Part shown: positions 54,597 to 63,469 of the stretch, in pieces | How positions within the stretch are numbered: the stretch's first letter is position 1 | How the letters are laid out: each line of letters opens with the position of its first letter | Source: Companilactobacillus kimchiensis | GTDB taxonomy: Bacteria > Bacillota > Bacilli > Lactobacillales > Lactobacillaceae | Reading direction: 5' to 3' | DNA: 64,000 nt | Assembly: GCF_001438805.1 (NCBI RefSeq) | Contig: NZ_JQCF01000001.1 | Span: forward strand, 1 to 64,000 | The notes under the pieces: generated by a model | Database searches by the model: none | The model's input: the letters and a program-made list of their open reading frames with translations, nothing else | Told to the model about the DNA's origin: nothing | Made by a program: the position numbers and the translations under genes

Positions 54597-54651
54597 AATA
54601 TTGTTTCCACGGCAACAATATTATCATTTTTTGTTTCCTTGTCAACAAAAA
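54597..54651 (-). promoter_or_regulatory. Two MarR operators upstream of the acyltransferase
   Basis: Site 1, AATATTGTT and AACAATATT (54597-54622), and site 2, TTTTGTT and AACAAAA around 54628-54651, each have an eight-base gap and share the core TTGTTTCC-N-CAACAA. Same core at 55196-55213. Confidence 0.7.
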
Positions 54652-54654
54652 TTA

Positions 54655-54686
54655 TGTAAAAAAAAGAAATCTAATTAATTAGACTT
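54655..54686 (-). terminator. Intrinsic terminator of the MarR gene
   Basis: AGAA-TCTAA and TTAGA-TTCT pair over four bases, followed on the minus strand by eight T. Confidence 0.7.
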
Positions 54687-54696
54687 CTCACTTTGG

Positions 54697-55155
54697 CTAT
54701 TTGTTCTTGGTTTCAGACAATTCTTTATCTAAATAAATATTGTAGGTTTTTAGAAATTTCAAAACCACCTTAATTTGATCAGCATTATCCTTAAAGACAC
54801 TCTCATCTCTTTGCATAATCTGCTTCGTTAATCGTTCGTGGATATCAAAAACTTCTTGTCCCTTTGGAGTTAAATGAAAGTATCTCTCCTTTTGATTGTC
54901 CTTATCCCGATAACTTTCAATTAGCCCTTTGTTAATCAGACGCTTCGACATCTTACTGACCGCACCTTTTGTCACATATAAAGAATTGGCAATAGTAGTC
55001 ACATTACTATCAGCATGCTTACCAATAAATTCAACCGTATGAACTTCTGAAGACTTGTAATCTGGCAATTCTGCTTTAAAAGTATCTTGGCTCAGTAGCG
55101 TCATTTTATCTAATAACATATTAAGTTCAGATTGAAATTGTTCCTGCTTATTCAT
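54697..55155 (-). CDS. MarR-family regulator
   Basis: A 152-residue MarR regulator: VTTIANSLYVTKGAVSKMSK as recognition part and YRDKDNQKERYFHLTPKGQE as wing. It has its own promoter with operator 3 (55196-55213). It likely represses itself and the acyltransferase gene downstream. Confidence 0.92.
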   Translation of the reverse strand: MNKQEQFQSELNMLLDKMTLLSQDTFKAELPDYKSSEVHTVEFIGKHADSNVTTIANSLYVTKGAVSKMSKRLINKGLIESYRDKDNQKERYFHLTPKGQEVFDIHERLTKQIMQRDESVFKDNADQIKVVLKFLKTYNIYLDKELSETKNK

Positions 55156-55195
55156 TAATATTATCCTCTTAAATTAGATTCATAATATCAATATT

Positions 55196-55213
55196 TTGTT
55201 TCCAATTCAACAT
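55196..55213 (-). promoter_or_regulatory. MarR operator (autoregulatory)
   Basis: TTGTTTCC-AATT-CAACAT, the same core as the two sites at 54597-54651, about 40 bases upstream of the MarR start. Confidence 0.6.
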
Positions 55214-55217
55214 TAAT

Positions 55218-55373
55218 CTATTTATCGAAAAATTTACGTACTTCTTGCTCATAATCAAATTCAGCATTAATCTTTTGCAACAATTCTTGATTATGTGTGA
55301 TTGTTGAACCGGTCTTACGCAAATATTCATACAAGTTCACATATAGAATTTTTTTATTTTTTAAGTTTAGCAT
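55218..55373 (-). CDS. Candidate 51-aa protein
   Basis: An ATG frame (minus strand) encodes 51 residues, starting MLNLKNKKILYVNLYEYLRK and ending in a helical acidic-basic part. The composition is protein-like, but there is no strong ribosome site. Could be a remnant of a larger gene. The rest of 55374-55500 shows nothing. Confidence 0.35.
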   Translation of the reverse strand: MLNLKNKKILYVNLYEYLRKTGSTITHNQELLQKINAEFDYEQEVRKFFDK

Positions 55374-55500
55374 TTTATAGTTTTCGCAAACCTTAAGTTT
55401 GAAAATAAAGATGATTCTAAATTCCTTATTAAGACAAGATTCAGAGTTACCCTTTTTGCATCATAAACGCGAATCAAATTACAATTTTCCCATCTAATAA

Positions 55501-55545
55501 AAAATATCTCCGTCAATTCAAATTACGAATTGATGGAGATATTTT
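55501..55545. terminator. Long hairpin terminator
   Basis: Nineteen bases (55501-55519) pair with 55527-55545, one wobble, A and T flanks. It follows the PEP synthase gene on the minus strand. Confidence 0.75.
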
Positions 55546-55600
55546 CGTTAGTGCTCGAAAGTTAACTATGTTAATCCAACTCTCAAAACTGAGCTTAGGT
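55546..55600 (-). repeat. Terminator-associated repeat, copy 3
   Basis: On the minus strand close after the PEP synthase stop, GAGAGTTGGATTAACATAGT leads into the hairpin; strong match to copy 1 (7279-7318). Confidence 0.5.
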
Positions 55601-55616
55601 TATTTTTTTAACTTTA

Positions 55617-58013
55617 TTATTCCCAATCATAGTCAGTTGGATCTTGTAAGCCACGTCCAGTGGCATTATCAAGCATAATTCTTTGTTCAAAATGAGCTAC
55701 ATTACGTTTTGTTTCTTTAACCATATCAGGGTTAACTGATACATAATCAATACCAGATTTAATCAAGAAATTAGTAAACTCTGGGAATTCAGATGGTGCT
55801 TGTCCACAAATCCCAACAGTCTTGCCGTCTTTATGAGCCGCTTTGATTAAATGTCTAATGGCACGTTTAACGGCTAAGTTACGCTCATCAAAAAGACTAG
55901 CAACAGTATCATTGTTACGATCACAGCCAAGAATCAACATTGCCAAATCATTTGATCCAATTGAGTAACCATCAATAAATTGATTAAATTGATCAGCCAA
56001 AATGATATTTGAAGGAATCTCAGCCATCATGTAGATCTTGAAGTCAGCTCCACGGATGAGTCCTTCGCCTTTGATAATATCAGTTACTTTTCTGGCTTCG
56101 TCAACGGTTCTGACGAATGGAATCATGATATTCAAATTCTTCAAACCAAATTCGTTACGTACTTTCTTAACTGCTGCTAATTCAAGTTTGAAAGCTTCAA
56201 TATATTTTGGATCATAGTAACGTGATGCTCCACGCCAACCTAATAGATCAGCTGGTTCATGTGGTTCATATTTTTCTCCACCCTTGAGGTTACGATATTC
56301 ACTTGACTTGAAATCTGAGAGACGTAGAACCATTGGACGAGGTGCCATTGCCCGGGCTACTTTGGAAATTCCATCAGCTAACATATCGACAACTTTTTCT
56401 GGATGGCCTTGTTCAATCAAATATAGTGGGTGTTCATGAATGAAGGTTGTCCAAAGGAACTCTTCACGCATCAAACCAATTCCATCAGCTGGCAAGCTAG
56501 AATATTTATCAGCTAAGTCTGGATCACCCAGGTTCATCATGACTCTAGTAGCAGTAGGAGCAAAGTATTCCGCAGCAACTACTTGACCAGCTGCTTGTGC
56601 TGTCTCAGGTTTCTTAAGCATGCTGTCAACTTTACCTTCGTAAACAACCCCATTAGTAGCGTCAACAGTGACAACATCGCCAGTCTTGAAGGTGTCAGTT
56701 GCGGCTACACCCTTGCTCTTAGTACCAACAATACATGGTATTTGCATTTCACGAGAAACGATAGCAGCATGGCAAGTCATTCCACCATTATTAGTAACAA
56801 TGGCTGCAGCTTTCTTCATAGCGGGAACCCAATCAGGTGATGTCATTAAAGTAACTAAAATCTCACCCTTCTTGAATTGATCAATATCTTTCGGACTGTC
56901 AATTACGTGAACAATCCCACTGGCTAATCCAGGACTAGCTGGTAATCCACGAACAGCAACTTTAGCATCAGCTTCTGCAACCACGTTCTCATCTCCAGTA
57001 TTGTCTTTCTTCTTATTCTTCTGTGACCAAACAGTTTCGGGACGTGCTTGAACAATCCAGAGACGATCGGTATTGATATCCAAGGCATATTCCATATCCA
57101 TATAACAGCCATAGTGACGCTCGATCTCTTTGGCATAACCAGCCAATTCAATTACCTGACTATCGGTGATCACTTGTTTATCTTGCAACTCTTCAGGGAC
57201 AGCCTGCTCCTTAGTACCACCATCGCCAACTCTGACTAATTCAATCGTTTGTTTAACAACATTCTTTTCTACGATCTTCATTGATTGTTTATCGACCACA
57301 AAGTGATTTGGAGTAACTTTACCCAAAACAATATATTCACCTAAACCATAAATGGCATCGATTACGATTTTAGAAGCATCCCCATTGGCGATATTAACAG
57401 AGAACATGATTCCTGAAGCTTTTGAAAAGACCATCATTTGAACAGCAGCTGATAAAGCCACTTTTTCATGTGGGAAGTGTTGCTTGTGACGATAATACGT
57501 TGCCCGATCAGTAAAGAGTGATGAATAACATTGCTGTACCCGATTTACAACATCATCGGCACCTTTAATATTGAGATATGATTCTTGCTGACCTGCAAAT
57601 GAAGCATTAGGTAAATCTTCGGCTGTGGCAGATGATCTAATAGCTACAAACGGATCGGTCTGTCCCATTTTCTCGGCGAGATCTGAATAACCCTTCTTAA
57701 TATCCTCAGCTAAGTCAGCTGGCATTGTTGCTCCAACAATTAAATTACGAATCTGTTCACAAGTTTTATGAAGCTCATCTGAACTTTCGTAGTCCTGAAT
57801 ACCCTCCAACAGTGCATTAACCTTATCATTTAATCCAGTCTGCTGCATAAAGTACCGATATGCGCGTGCAGTTGTAGCAAAACCATATGGGACTGGTACA
57901 TCCATCGAAGAAGTCATTTCTCCTAATGAAGAAGATTTGCCTCCAACTAGGTTAACATCTTCACGATGTAATTCATCAAACCATAAAACATTCGCAGTAT
58001 CTCGACTACTCAT
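55617..58013 (-). CDS. ppsA: Phosphoenolpyruvate synthase
   Basis: A 798-residue pyruvate, water dikinase: ATP-grasp domain (residues 1-330), swivelling phosphohistidine domain with His415 in GGMTCHAA, and a PEP-binding barrel (GSNDLAML, and the Cys in CGQAPSE near 750). It makes PEP, AMP and phosphate from pyruvate and ATP, for gluconeogenesis. A perfect cre site lies 54 bases upstream, so repression by CcpA in sugar-rich conditions is likely. AAGGAGG precedes ATG. Confidence 0.96.
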   Translation of the reverse strand: MSSRDTANVLWFDELHREDVNLVGGKSSSLGEMTSSMDVPVPYGFATTARAYRYFMQQTGLNDKVNALLEGIQDYESSDELHKTCEQIRNLIVGATMPADLAEDIKKGYSDLAEKMGQTDPFVAIRSSATAEDLPNASFAGQQESYLNIKGADDVVNRVQQCYSSLFTDRATYYRHKQHFPHEKVALSAAVQMMVFSKASGIMFSVNIANGDASKIVIDAIYGLGEYIVLGKVTPNHFVVDKQSMKIVEKNVVKQTIELVRVGDGGTKEQAVPEELQDKQVITDSQVIELAGYAKEIERHYGCYMDMEYALDINTDRLWIVQARPETVWSQKNKKKDNTGDENVVAEADAKVAVRGLPASPGLASGIVHVIDSPKDIDQFKKGEILVTLMTSPDWVPAMKKAAAIVTNNGGMTCHAAIVSREMQIPCIVGTKSKGVAATDTFKTGDVVTVDATNGVVYEGKVDSMLKKPETAQAAGQVVAAEYFAPTATRVMMNLGDPDLADKYSSLPADGIGLMREEFLWTTFIHEHPLYLIEQGHPEKVVDMLADGISKVARAMAPRPMVLRLSDFKSSEYRNLKGGEKYEPHEPADLLGWRGASRYYDPKYIEAFKLELAAVKKVRNEFGLKNLNIMIPFVRTVDEARKVTDIIKGEGLIRGADFKIYMMAEIPSNIILADQFNQFIDGYSIGSNDLAMLILGCDRNNDTVASLFDERNLAVKRAIRHLIKAAHKDGKTVGICGQAPSEFPEFTNFLIKSGIDYVSVNPDMVKETKRNVAHFEQRIMLDNATGRGLQDPTDYDWE

Positions 58014-58067
58014 GATGATACCTCCTTATAATTTATTACTTGAAGCCGTCCTCATTAATTATATATA

Positions 58068-58081
58068 TGAAAGCGGTTACA
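58068..58081. promoter_or_regulatory. cre site (CcpA)
   Basis: TGAAAGCGGTTACA fits TGWAANCGNTNWCA without mismatch. It lies between the likely -10 (TATACT/TATAGC near 58090-58105) and the PEP synthase gene. Confidence 0.8.
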
Positions 58082-58119
58082 TCTATGGCTATAGTATAGT
58101 TCATTTATACACAAAGTGT

Positions 58120-58479
58120 TAGTGTATTTAGAAAATATTTGTTCTAAATATTTATTATAGCTTGCAGGATAATTAAATTATATATTATTCAAACCGTTGT
58201 TATAATAGCAATCATCAATTAATAAATTATAAAATATTGTTATTAAATAATTGCATTATCTATATGATATATTATTCACAATTTTGATGATATAAAAATC
58301 ATCTCGTAAAATAATACGATTCCTTCCGTTTTATCTGACAAAAGCAATTAATACAATTGTCCTTCTAAGCGTCCAAAATCATTTGCCCATCCTAATAATT
58401 CTAACTTTCTATATTTATCAAAATAATATAAACTACATACTATAAAGCCATGTGATATTTAAATGGGGGGATTAGTATA
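58120..58479. other. Very AT-rich intergenic region
   Basis: About 360 bases with very high A+T and small palindromes such as AAATATTT-N5-AAATATTT (near 58130-58150). It holds the promoter of the surface protein gene, but I see no gene. Confidence 0.5.
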
Positions 58480-59670
58480 ATGTTCGCTAAAACTAAAAAA
58501 GTTACTATTTTATTGGCTGCCAGTTTATTTCTTGCTACTAGTTTAGGGGAAAATATTGCCCTTGCCGATACAGTAGTTACTGACAATAATAATCTAACAA
58601 CGGCGACAACCGTTAAAACGGACAGTAATACAGCAGTTACTACTGCTGCCAATAATAACGATGCCAACAAAACCACTGTAACTACTACACCAAACAATAA
58701 TAATATTGATACTGCTGCAGTTAAAACGGCTATGTTTTCAGAATTAAATCGTTTGAGAGGTCAAAATAATTTACAACCACTAACATCAGTTGCTGTCCTT
58801 AACACCTACGCTCAAACCAGAACCGATTCATTCATCGATTCTGGTGGGGTCGATAATCATGCTGGTTGGAAATCTGACAATATGTACCCTTACAACCACA
58901 CAGCTGAGGAAAACATTTCTCAAATGCCCTTCTCAATGCTTGGGACAACTGACTCCTCAATTATTGCTCAAAAAATCACTCATGAATTTTACAGTGAATT
59001 ATATGACCCCGAACCCAATTATGGTCATCGAAAAAACATGCTCAATCCATATATTAACTATGTTGGAATTGGTGTAACACTTGGGAACGGCATTCTATAC
59101 GCCTCACAAGAAATGGGGAATGATCAAACCGCTTATGATAAATATAATCCCAATGACATTTATGCCTATTATCTAACAAAATATAATGATTATTCAAATC
59201 CCTCTCAATATGATATTGCCGATAATAGCCATAAAAACGCTGACTATACCCGTCGTGATAAATACAGTACGGCTGATGTCCGTGGCGGTGTAACCACCAA
59301 AAATCACGTCACTCAGCTCTATGACCGCTATGGAAAACAACAATCCGGTTTAACATTATCACCAAATTCTGATTGGCTTTCTGATTTAATTGGAATTATA
59401 GATGGCAATTATTATTACCATGTAAGTGATAATGGTTTTGTATCCGCCAACGATGTCTTACCATGGGCTTCATTCTTATCCGGTTCTAGTATTACCACGA
59501 CCACTATTGCTAAAATTTACGATAACAACGGAATTTATACTGGTAAAACTGCAGCTGCAAATAGTAAATGGATTGTTGATCGACGTGCTGAAAATCCGCT
59601 TACCTTTAGTAAAATGTATCGAATTGGTACCAACGCTTGGCTCCAAGATAATCAAATCACCCGAAATTAA
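58480..59670 (+). CDS. Secreted CAP-domain protein with SLAP repeats
   Basis: A 396-residue surface protein. Signal peptide of about 30 residues ending ALA-D, then a Thr/Asn/Ala linker (30-80), a CAP/SCP domain (about 85-215; HAGWKSDNMY, TAEENIS and GHRKNMLNPYINYVGIGV), and two SLAP modules (about 265-396) that bind the cell wall. The CAP His and Glu are present. A GGGGGG ribosome site precedes ATG. Likely non-covalently wall-bound; exact role unknown. Confidence 0.92.
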   Translation: MFAKTKKVTILLAASLFLATSLGENIALADTVVTDNNNLTTATTVKTDSNTAVTTAANNNDANKTTVTTTPNNNNIDTAAVKTAMFSELNRLRGQNNLQPLTSVAVLNTYAQTRTDSFIDSGGVDNHAGWKSDNMYPYNHTAEENISQMPFSMLGTTDSSIIAQKITHEFYSELYDPEPNYGHRKNMLNPYINYVGIGVTLGNGILYASQEMGNDQTAYDKYNPNDIYAYYLTKYNDYSNPSQYDIADNSHKNADYTRRDKYSTADVRGGVTTKNHVTQLYDRYGKQQSGLTLSPNSDWLSDLIGIIDGNYYYHVSDNGFVSANDVLPWASFLSGSSITTTTIAKIYDNNGIYTGKTAAANSKWIVDRRAENPLTFSKMYRIGTNAWLQDNQITRN

Positions 59671-59734
59671 TCCACATTCTTCCTCGTTTTTAGTTAAATC
59701 GACATGTTATTTCTCGATTTCACATCAACTAAAT

Positions 59735-59775
59735 AAATCGATATTCTATCTTAATTGATAAAATATCGATTTTTT
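59735..59775. terminator. Convergent intrinsic terminator
   Basis: AAATCGATATT and AATATCGATTT pair with an inner TATC/GATA stem, then T run. Confidence 0.85.
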
Positions 59776-59785
59776 ATTAGTTATT

Positions 59786-60151
59786 TTAATGTAACATCAT
59801 TGATGCCCAGAAAAGTAAAGATGCTAATACAATAATAACCCATGAATTTTTAGAAATGAAATCCCAGAAATTCATTTTTCCATATCTTCTAACATATTGA
59901 TTACTGACCGGATCAAGCACAAACTCATCTGAATCCACTTTTGACTTATTATCAATACCTAATACCAAAGAATCCAAACTGACATTAAATATATCGGATA
60001 GTTTAACCAAATTATTTAAATCCGGCGTCGACTCACCCGATTCCCATTTTGAAATTGCTTGTCTTGTTACATACAATTTCCCGGCCAAATCATCCTGCGT
60101 AATTCCACCTTCAGTTCTATATTTCTTTAATTGCTTTGAAAATTCAATCAT
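59786..60151 (-). CDS. XRE regulator with C-terminal membrane helix
   Basis: A 121-residue protein: helix-turn-helix (ITQDDLAGKLYVTRQAISKW) and one helix at the end (SWVIIVLASLLFWASM). Start MIEFSKQ at 60151 chosen by family form. Same type as 53489 and 61552. Confidence 0.85.
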   Translation of the reverse strand: MIEFSKQLKKYRTEGGITQDDLAGKLYVTRQAISKWESGESTPDLNNLVKLSDIFNVSLDSLVLGIDNKSKVDSDEFVLDPVSNQYVRRYGKMNFWDFISKNSWVIIVLASLLFWASMMLH

Positions 60152-60394
60152 AATTGCGACCCCCAAATCAGTTATTTTGTCTTAATCTATAATTTTATTT
60201 TCTTATAGAATTAAGCTTTGAGCAAGTCTTGATTTTTTAATAACTGTTGTCGATTCCATACAATTATTGCAACTCTGATTTGCGCGCTTAGCTGAAAACA
60301 GCGCTAGAATAACCCTTATATAGTTGCATGATTGGTTGACATATTATTTGAATGAAACGCCGTTATTATATAGTATTTAAAACTTTGATCTGGT

Positions 60395-60814
60395 CTATTT
60401 ATTCATTTTCATGCTGCCCCACCAATTAGGTAATAGTTCTCCTATAGTGATGGTTTCTCTAGTATCATAATTGACCATTACCTAAGTATCCTTATTATTT
60501 ACTGAAAATTGCATCAATGTTTCTCGGCAGCAACCACATGGCAATCCATCTAACCCTTCTGGTGGAGTCTCCCGAAAGCTTATGATCCGTTTAACTTCCA
60601 TCTCACCACTATCCTGTAACATATTCAATAATGCCACTCTTTCAGCACAAAGATTAATTGTGCCACAAAGTCCTTCAATACAATAACCAGTATAAATTTT
60701 TCCGGATTTCGTTTCTAAAGCACAGACAACATTATTAGCATAAATAAATTCATTTAATTCTGCTGGTTTATATAATGGTTTCGCAGTTAAATATAATTTT
60801 TCCCAAATATCCAT
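60395..60814 (-). pseudogene. cdd: Cytidine deaminase with an in-frame stop
   Basis: Zinc deaminase: catalytic CAE (56-58) and PCGCC (Cys93, Cys96). The open part is 110 residues, 60482-60814, ended by TAG. The same frame continues after the TAG as VMVNYDTRETITIGELLPNW, the usual C terminus, to a stop at 60395. So one nonsense codon removes the last 28 residues, which in the family complete the subunit interface. A normal protein would be 139 residues. AGAGG precedes ATG. Confidence 0.85.
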
Positions 60815-60962
60815 AAGTTTCCTCTTTTTTCGTTATGATATTGATAATTATAGCAAATAATTACATGAATTCTAATTTGATTAAATTACATGTAATAAAC
60901 AATGAACACTAACTACTTTAATGCTAAAATAGAAATATTATTATAAAAATGGAGGCCCTTAA

Positions 60963-61496
60963 ATGAGCTCAATCTATATCAAACGTGCACAAGTTTCAGA
61001 TCTAAAAGAAATAACGAATATCATTAAACAGGCTCAGGCTATGTTGAAAGCTGATGGCAGTCCTCAATGGCAAAGTGGCTATCCTGATACTGCCACTTTA
61101 AGAAATGACATTATGGCTCAACAATGTTGGCTTCTAATGGTTGATGGTAAAGTTGCTGGAACGGCCACTTTGATCGTAGCTGACGATCCTAACTATCGGG
61201 TCATTACTGATGGTCAATGGCAAAATAATATTGAGCCATACGCCACTATTCATCGAATCGCCCTCAACGCCGATTATGCTGGTCAACATTTAAGCAAGTT
61301 CTTTATTTCTAATTTGATTAGTCAAGCTTATCAAAATGGCATCAGTAACTTTAGAATCGATACCCATAAAATGAACAAACGGATGCAAGCTCTAGCTACC
61401 AGTGCCGGATATATTCATCGCGGTAAAATCTATGTTGATGAACCCGCCGCTGATCACGAGGATAATGCTCGTTTGGCTTTTGAACTAAATCTTTAA
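60963..61496 (+). CDS. GNAT N-acetyltransferase
   Basis: A 177-residue GNAT: YATIHRIALNADYAGQHLSK with the acetyl-CoA loop, and NFRIDTHKMNKRMQALATSA. Family of YesJ/RimI-like enzymes of unknown acceptor. GGAGG before ATG. Ends at a strong terminator. Confidence 0.93.
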   Translation: MSSIYIKRAQVSDLKEITNIIKQAQAMLKADGSPQWQSGYPDTATLRNDIMAQQCWLLMVDGKVAGTATLIVADDPNYRVITDGQWQNNIEPYATIHRIALNADYAGQHLSKFFISNLISQAYQNGISNFRIDTHKMNKRMQALATSAGYIHRGKIYVDEPAADHEDNARLAFELNL

Positions 61497-61502
61497 TTTT
61501 CA

Positions 61503-61553
61503 ATAGATAGGACCCACTAAATTAACTTTGGTTAATTTGGTGAGTCCTATTTT
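61503..61553. terminator. Convergent intrinsic terminator
   Basis: ATAGGAC-CAC-AAATTAAC and GTTAATTT-GTG-GTCCTAT pair over four bases; T run follows. Confidence 0.9.
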
Positions 61554-62124
61554 AACGCCATACTTTTAGAACAAGCAAAACAAATCCCGAAAGAAGTAAG
61601 ATTATTACTATCGAAATAATTATCATTAAAAATTCTCTTTTCCAATAATTTTGACGACTTTTCTTTTTAAATTCAGAACTAACTTCTCTACCTTCGTCAA
61701 AAGCTAGAATTTCTTGATAAGTTTTTAAATTATACTTTTTCTTAATCAAATCAATTTTAATTGCAGCAAACATCCCTATACCCCAGAGCAAGATAGGAAC
61801 TATAAAACCATCGTGCAATAAAGCAGTTGCTGGTATTCCTACTATTATCCCTAAAAATATAAAAGCCAACATTACTTTTGTCCAAAAACTCATATCATGT
61901 TTACTTAATTCCTGCCTCATAAGATCAATATCCCCTTTGACCAAAGTATCTAAAGAAATATCAAATAATGCACTCATAATTAACAAGCTATCCAAAGTTG
62001 GATAACTACGATTGTTTTCCCAATTAGATATCGTTTGGCGAGATACATAAACCTTATCAGCCAGTTCTTCTTGAGAAAAGTGTTTCTGCTTACGATACTT
62101 CTTAATCTGCTCATGAAGTTTCAT
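61552..62124 (-). CDS. XRE regulator with C-terminal membrane helices
   Basis: A 190-residue protein: helix-turn-helix (FSQEELADKVYVSRQTISNW) at residues 10-60 and three helices (about 85-105, 105-120 and 165-187), the last before LKVWR. Same class as 53489 and 59786 but longer. Confidence 0.88.
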   Translation of the reverse strand: MKLHEQIKKYRKQKHFSQEELADKVYVSRQTISNWENNRSYPTLDSLLIMSALFDISLDTLVKGDIDLMRQELSKHDMSFWTKVMLAFIFLGIIVGIPATALLHDGFIVPILLWGIGMFAAIKIDLIKKKYNLKTYQEILAFDEGREVSSEFKKKSRQNYWKREFLMIIISIVIILLLSGFVLLVLKVWR

Positions 62125-62246
62125 TATTCATATCTCCTCGACTTCCATTGTAAATTACGACTTCAAAAGAAACTATCAAATGTATTTTACATTAAGGTTA
62201 TTATTTAATAATATAACGACGTTACGATAATTATTAATCTCAATAG

Positions 62247-62291
62247 AAAAACAGTAGCAACCTGATTAACTGAGGTCACTACTGCTTTTTT
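62247..62291. terminator. Intrinsic terminator
   Basis: AAAACAGTAG-ACCT and AGGT-CTACTG-TTTT pair over nine bases, past the end of the HAD gene on the minus strand. Confidence 0.75.
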
Positions 62292-62328
62292 AATATTAAT
62301 CGCTTGGTCTACTTTAATTTCAAAAATA

Positions 62329-63150
62329 TCATAAAACAAATTTATTAATAACCTCAGCCAAAGCATCATGGTTATTATCAGCTTCAGTCACATACTTAGC
62401 AATGTCTTTGACACTATCAATACCATTACTGACACTAACTGGTAAACCAACAACTCTAAGCATTGGTAAATCATTACTATTATCACCAGCCGCAATTATT
62501 TCTTCTGGTTTAATATCCAACAATTTCCCTAATTGAACTGCGGCACTCCCCTTATCAATCCCTGCTGGATTAAATTCTACATAACGTCCAGATGAATAGG
62601 CAACGGTCAATTTAGAAGCATCGACCTGTGACTCAACAACTGCACGCATTTGTTTACGCTCATCAATTGTCGGTAAGGCCATGATAACTTTCATAACGTT
62701 TTGATCTTTAAATTGGTCAAAATTGTCGTTTTCCATGACTTCAAAAGAAACTCCACGATTTTTTAAGTAATTAGAATCATCGTCAATAGGATGATAAATA
62801 TACAATTCATTCTGAGTATATACATGTGTTGCAGCCTTAGGATTAGCCACTCCAGCTGCAAAAACTGCTTTAGCAATGTCAAATGGCATAGCATTAACAG
62901 CCACTGGACGGTTATCCTTATTTTCAACGATCAACCCGCCATTATAAGAAATTGAATATTGATTTGGTTGATCACGTAAGTGCATTGTCTCTAAATCATT
63001 TTGAAATGAGGCATAACCACGACCAGAATTTGGAACAAAATAAACACCCTTAGCTGTGGCTTCTTGAATCGCCGCAGCATTTTTCTTTGATAAACTGCCA
63101 TCATCGTTCATTAAAGTTTCATCAAGATCACAAACAATCATTTTATACAT
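62329..63150 (-). CDS. Cof-type HAD-IIB phosphatase
   Basis: A 273-residue HAD phosphatase: motif I DLDET with Asp8 and Asp10, the cap IIB domain in the middle, and motif IV GDNSNDLPML. It cleaves sugar phosphates or FMN-type substrates. The start at 63150 (MYKMIVCDL) follows AGGAG at ten bases; the open frame extends to 63201. Confidence 0.94.
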   Translation of the reverse strand: MYKMIVCDLDETLMNDDGSLSKKNAAAIQEATAKGVYFVPNSGRGYASFQNDLETMHLRDQPNQYSISYNGGLIVENKDNRPVAVNAMPFDIAKAVFAAGVANPKAATHVYTQNELYIYHPIDDDSNYLKNRGVSFEVMENDNFDQFKDQNVMKVIMALPTIDERKQMRAVVESQVDASKLTVAYSSGRYVEFNPAGIDKGSAAVQLGKLLDIKPEEIIAAGDNSNDLPMLRVVGLPVSVSNGIDSVKDIAKYVTEADNNHDALAEVINKFVL

Positions 63151-63309
63151 ATATAAAATTCTCCTCAATTTAAGCTTATCTGAACACCTTATCGAAGACA
63201 TCAGACAAATGCAACCGCTTTAACCTCGTAATAGCAAGAATTGATCTCAGTGACACACACTTAATCTTGTATTAAAGTATCCCTATTAATCTAAAAAGTA
63301 GGTGTTAGG

Positions 63310-63456
63310 ATGAAATATATTATTTTCTGCTTAGAGTTAATTGCCATCTTTCTGTGGTTAAAGTTTGGAACGACATCAATTTTAACTGGTGTAATTGGAG
63401 TGGCCATTATAATTATTATTTCCCAAGGATTACATTCGCTTCTAAAAGCACGTTAA
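63310..63456 (+). CDS. 48-aa membrane protein
   Basis: A small protein with two hydrophobic helices separated by KFGTTS and ending SLLKAR. A GTAGGTG ribosome site lies six bases before ATG. No family recognised. Confidence 0.55.
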   Translation: MKYIIFCLELIAIFLWLKFGTTSILTGVIGVAIIIIISQGLHSLLKAR

Positions 63457-63469
63457 AAAAGAATCTTAA

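Noticed and set aside
58120-58479. Possible replication or partition region because of AT-richness
   Set aside because: No iterons, DnaA boxes or replication genes are present; it is more simply a promoter region of a surface protein.
58440-58697. Minus-strand frame opposite the CAP-SLAP gene
   Set aside because: Opposite-strand shadow of the signal peptide and Thr/Asn linker; composition is repetitive and unlike a protein.
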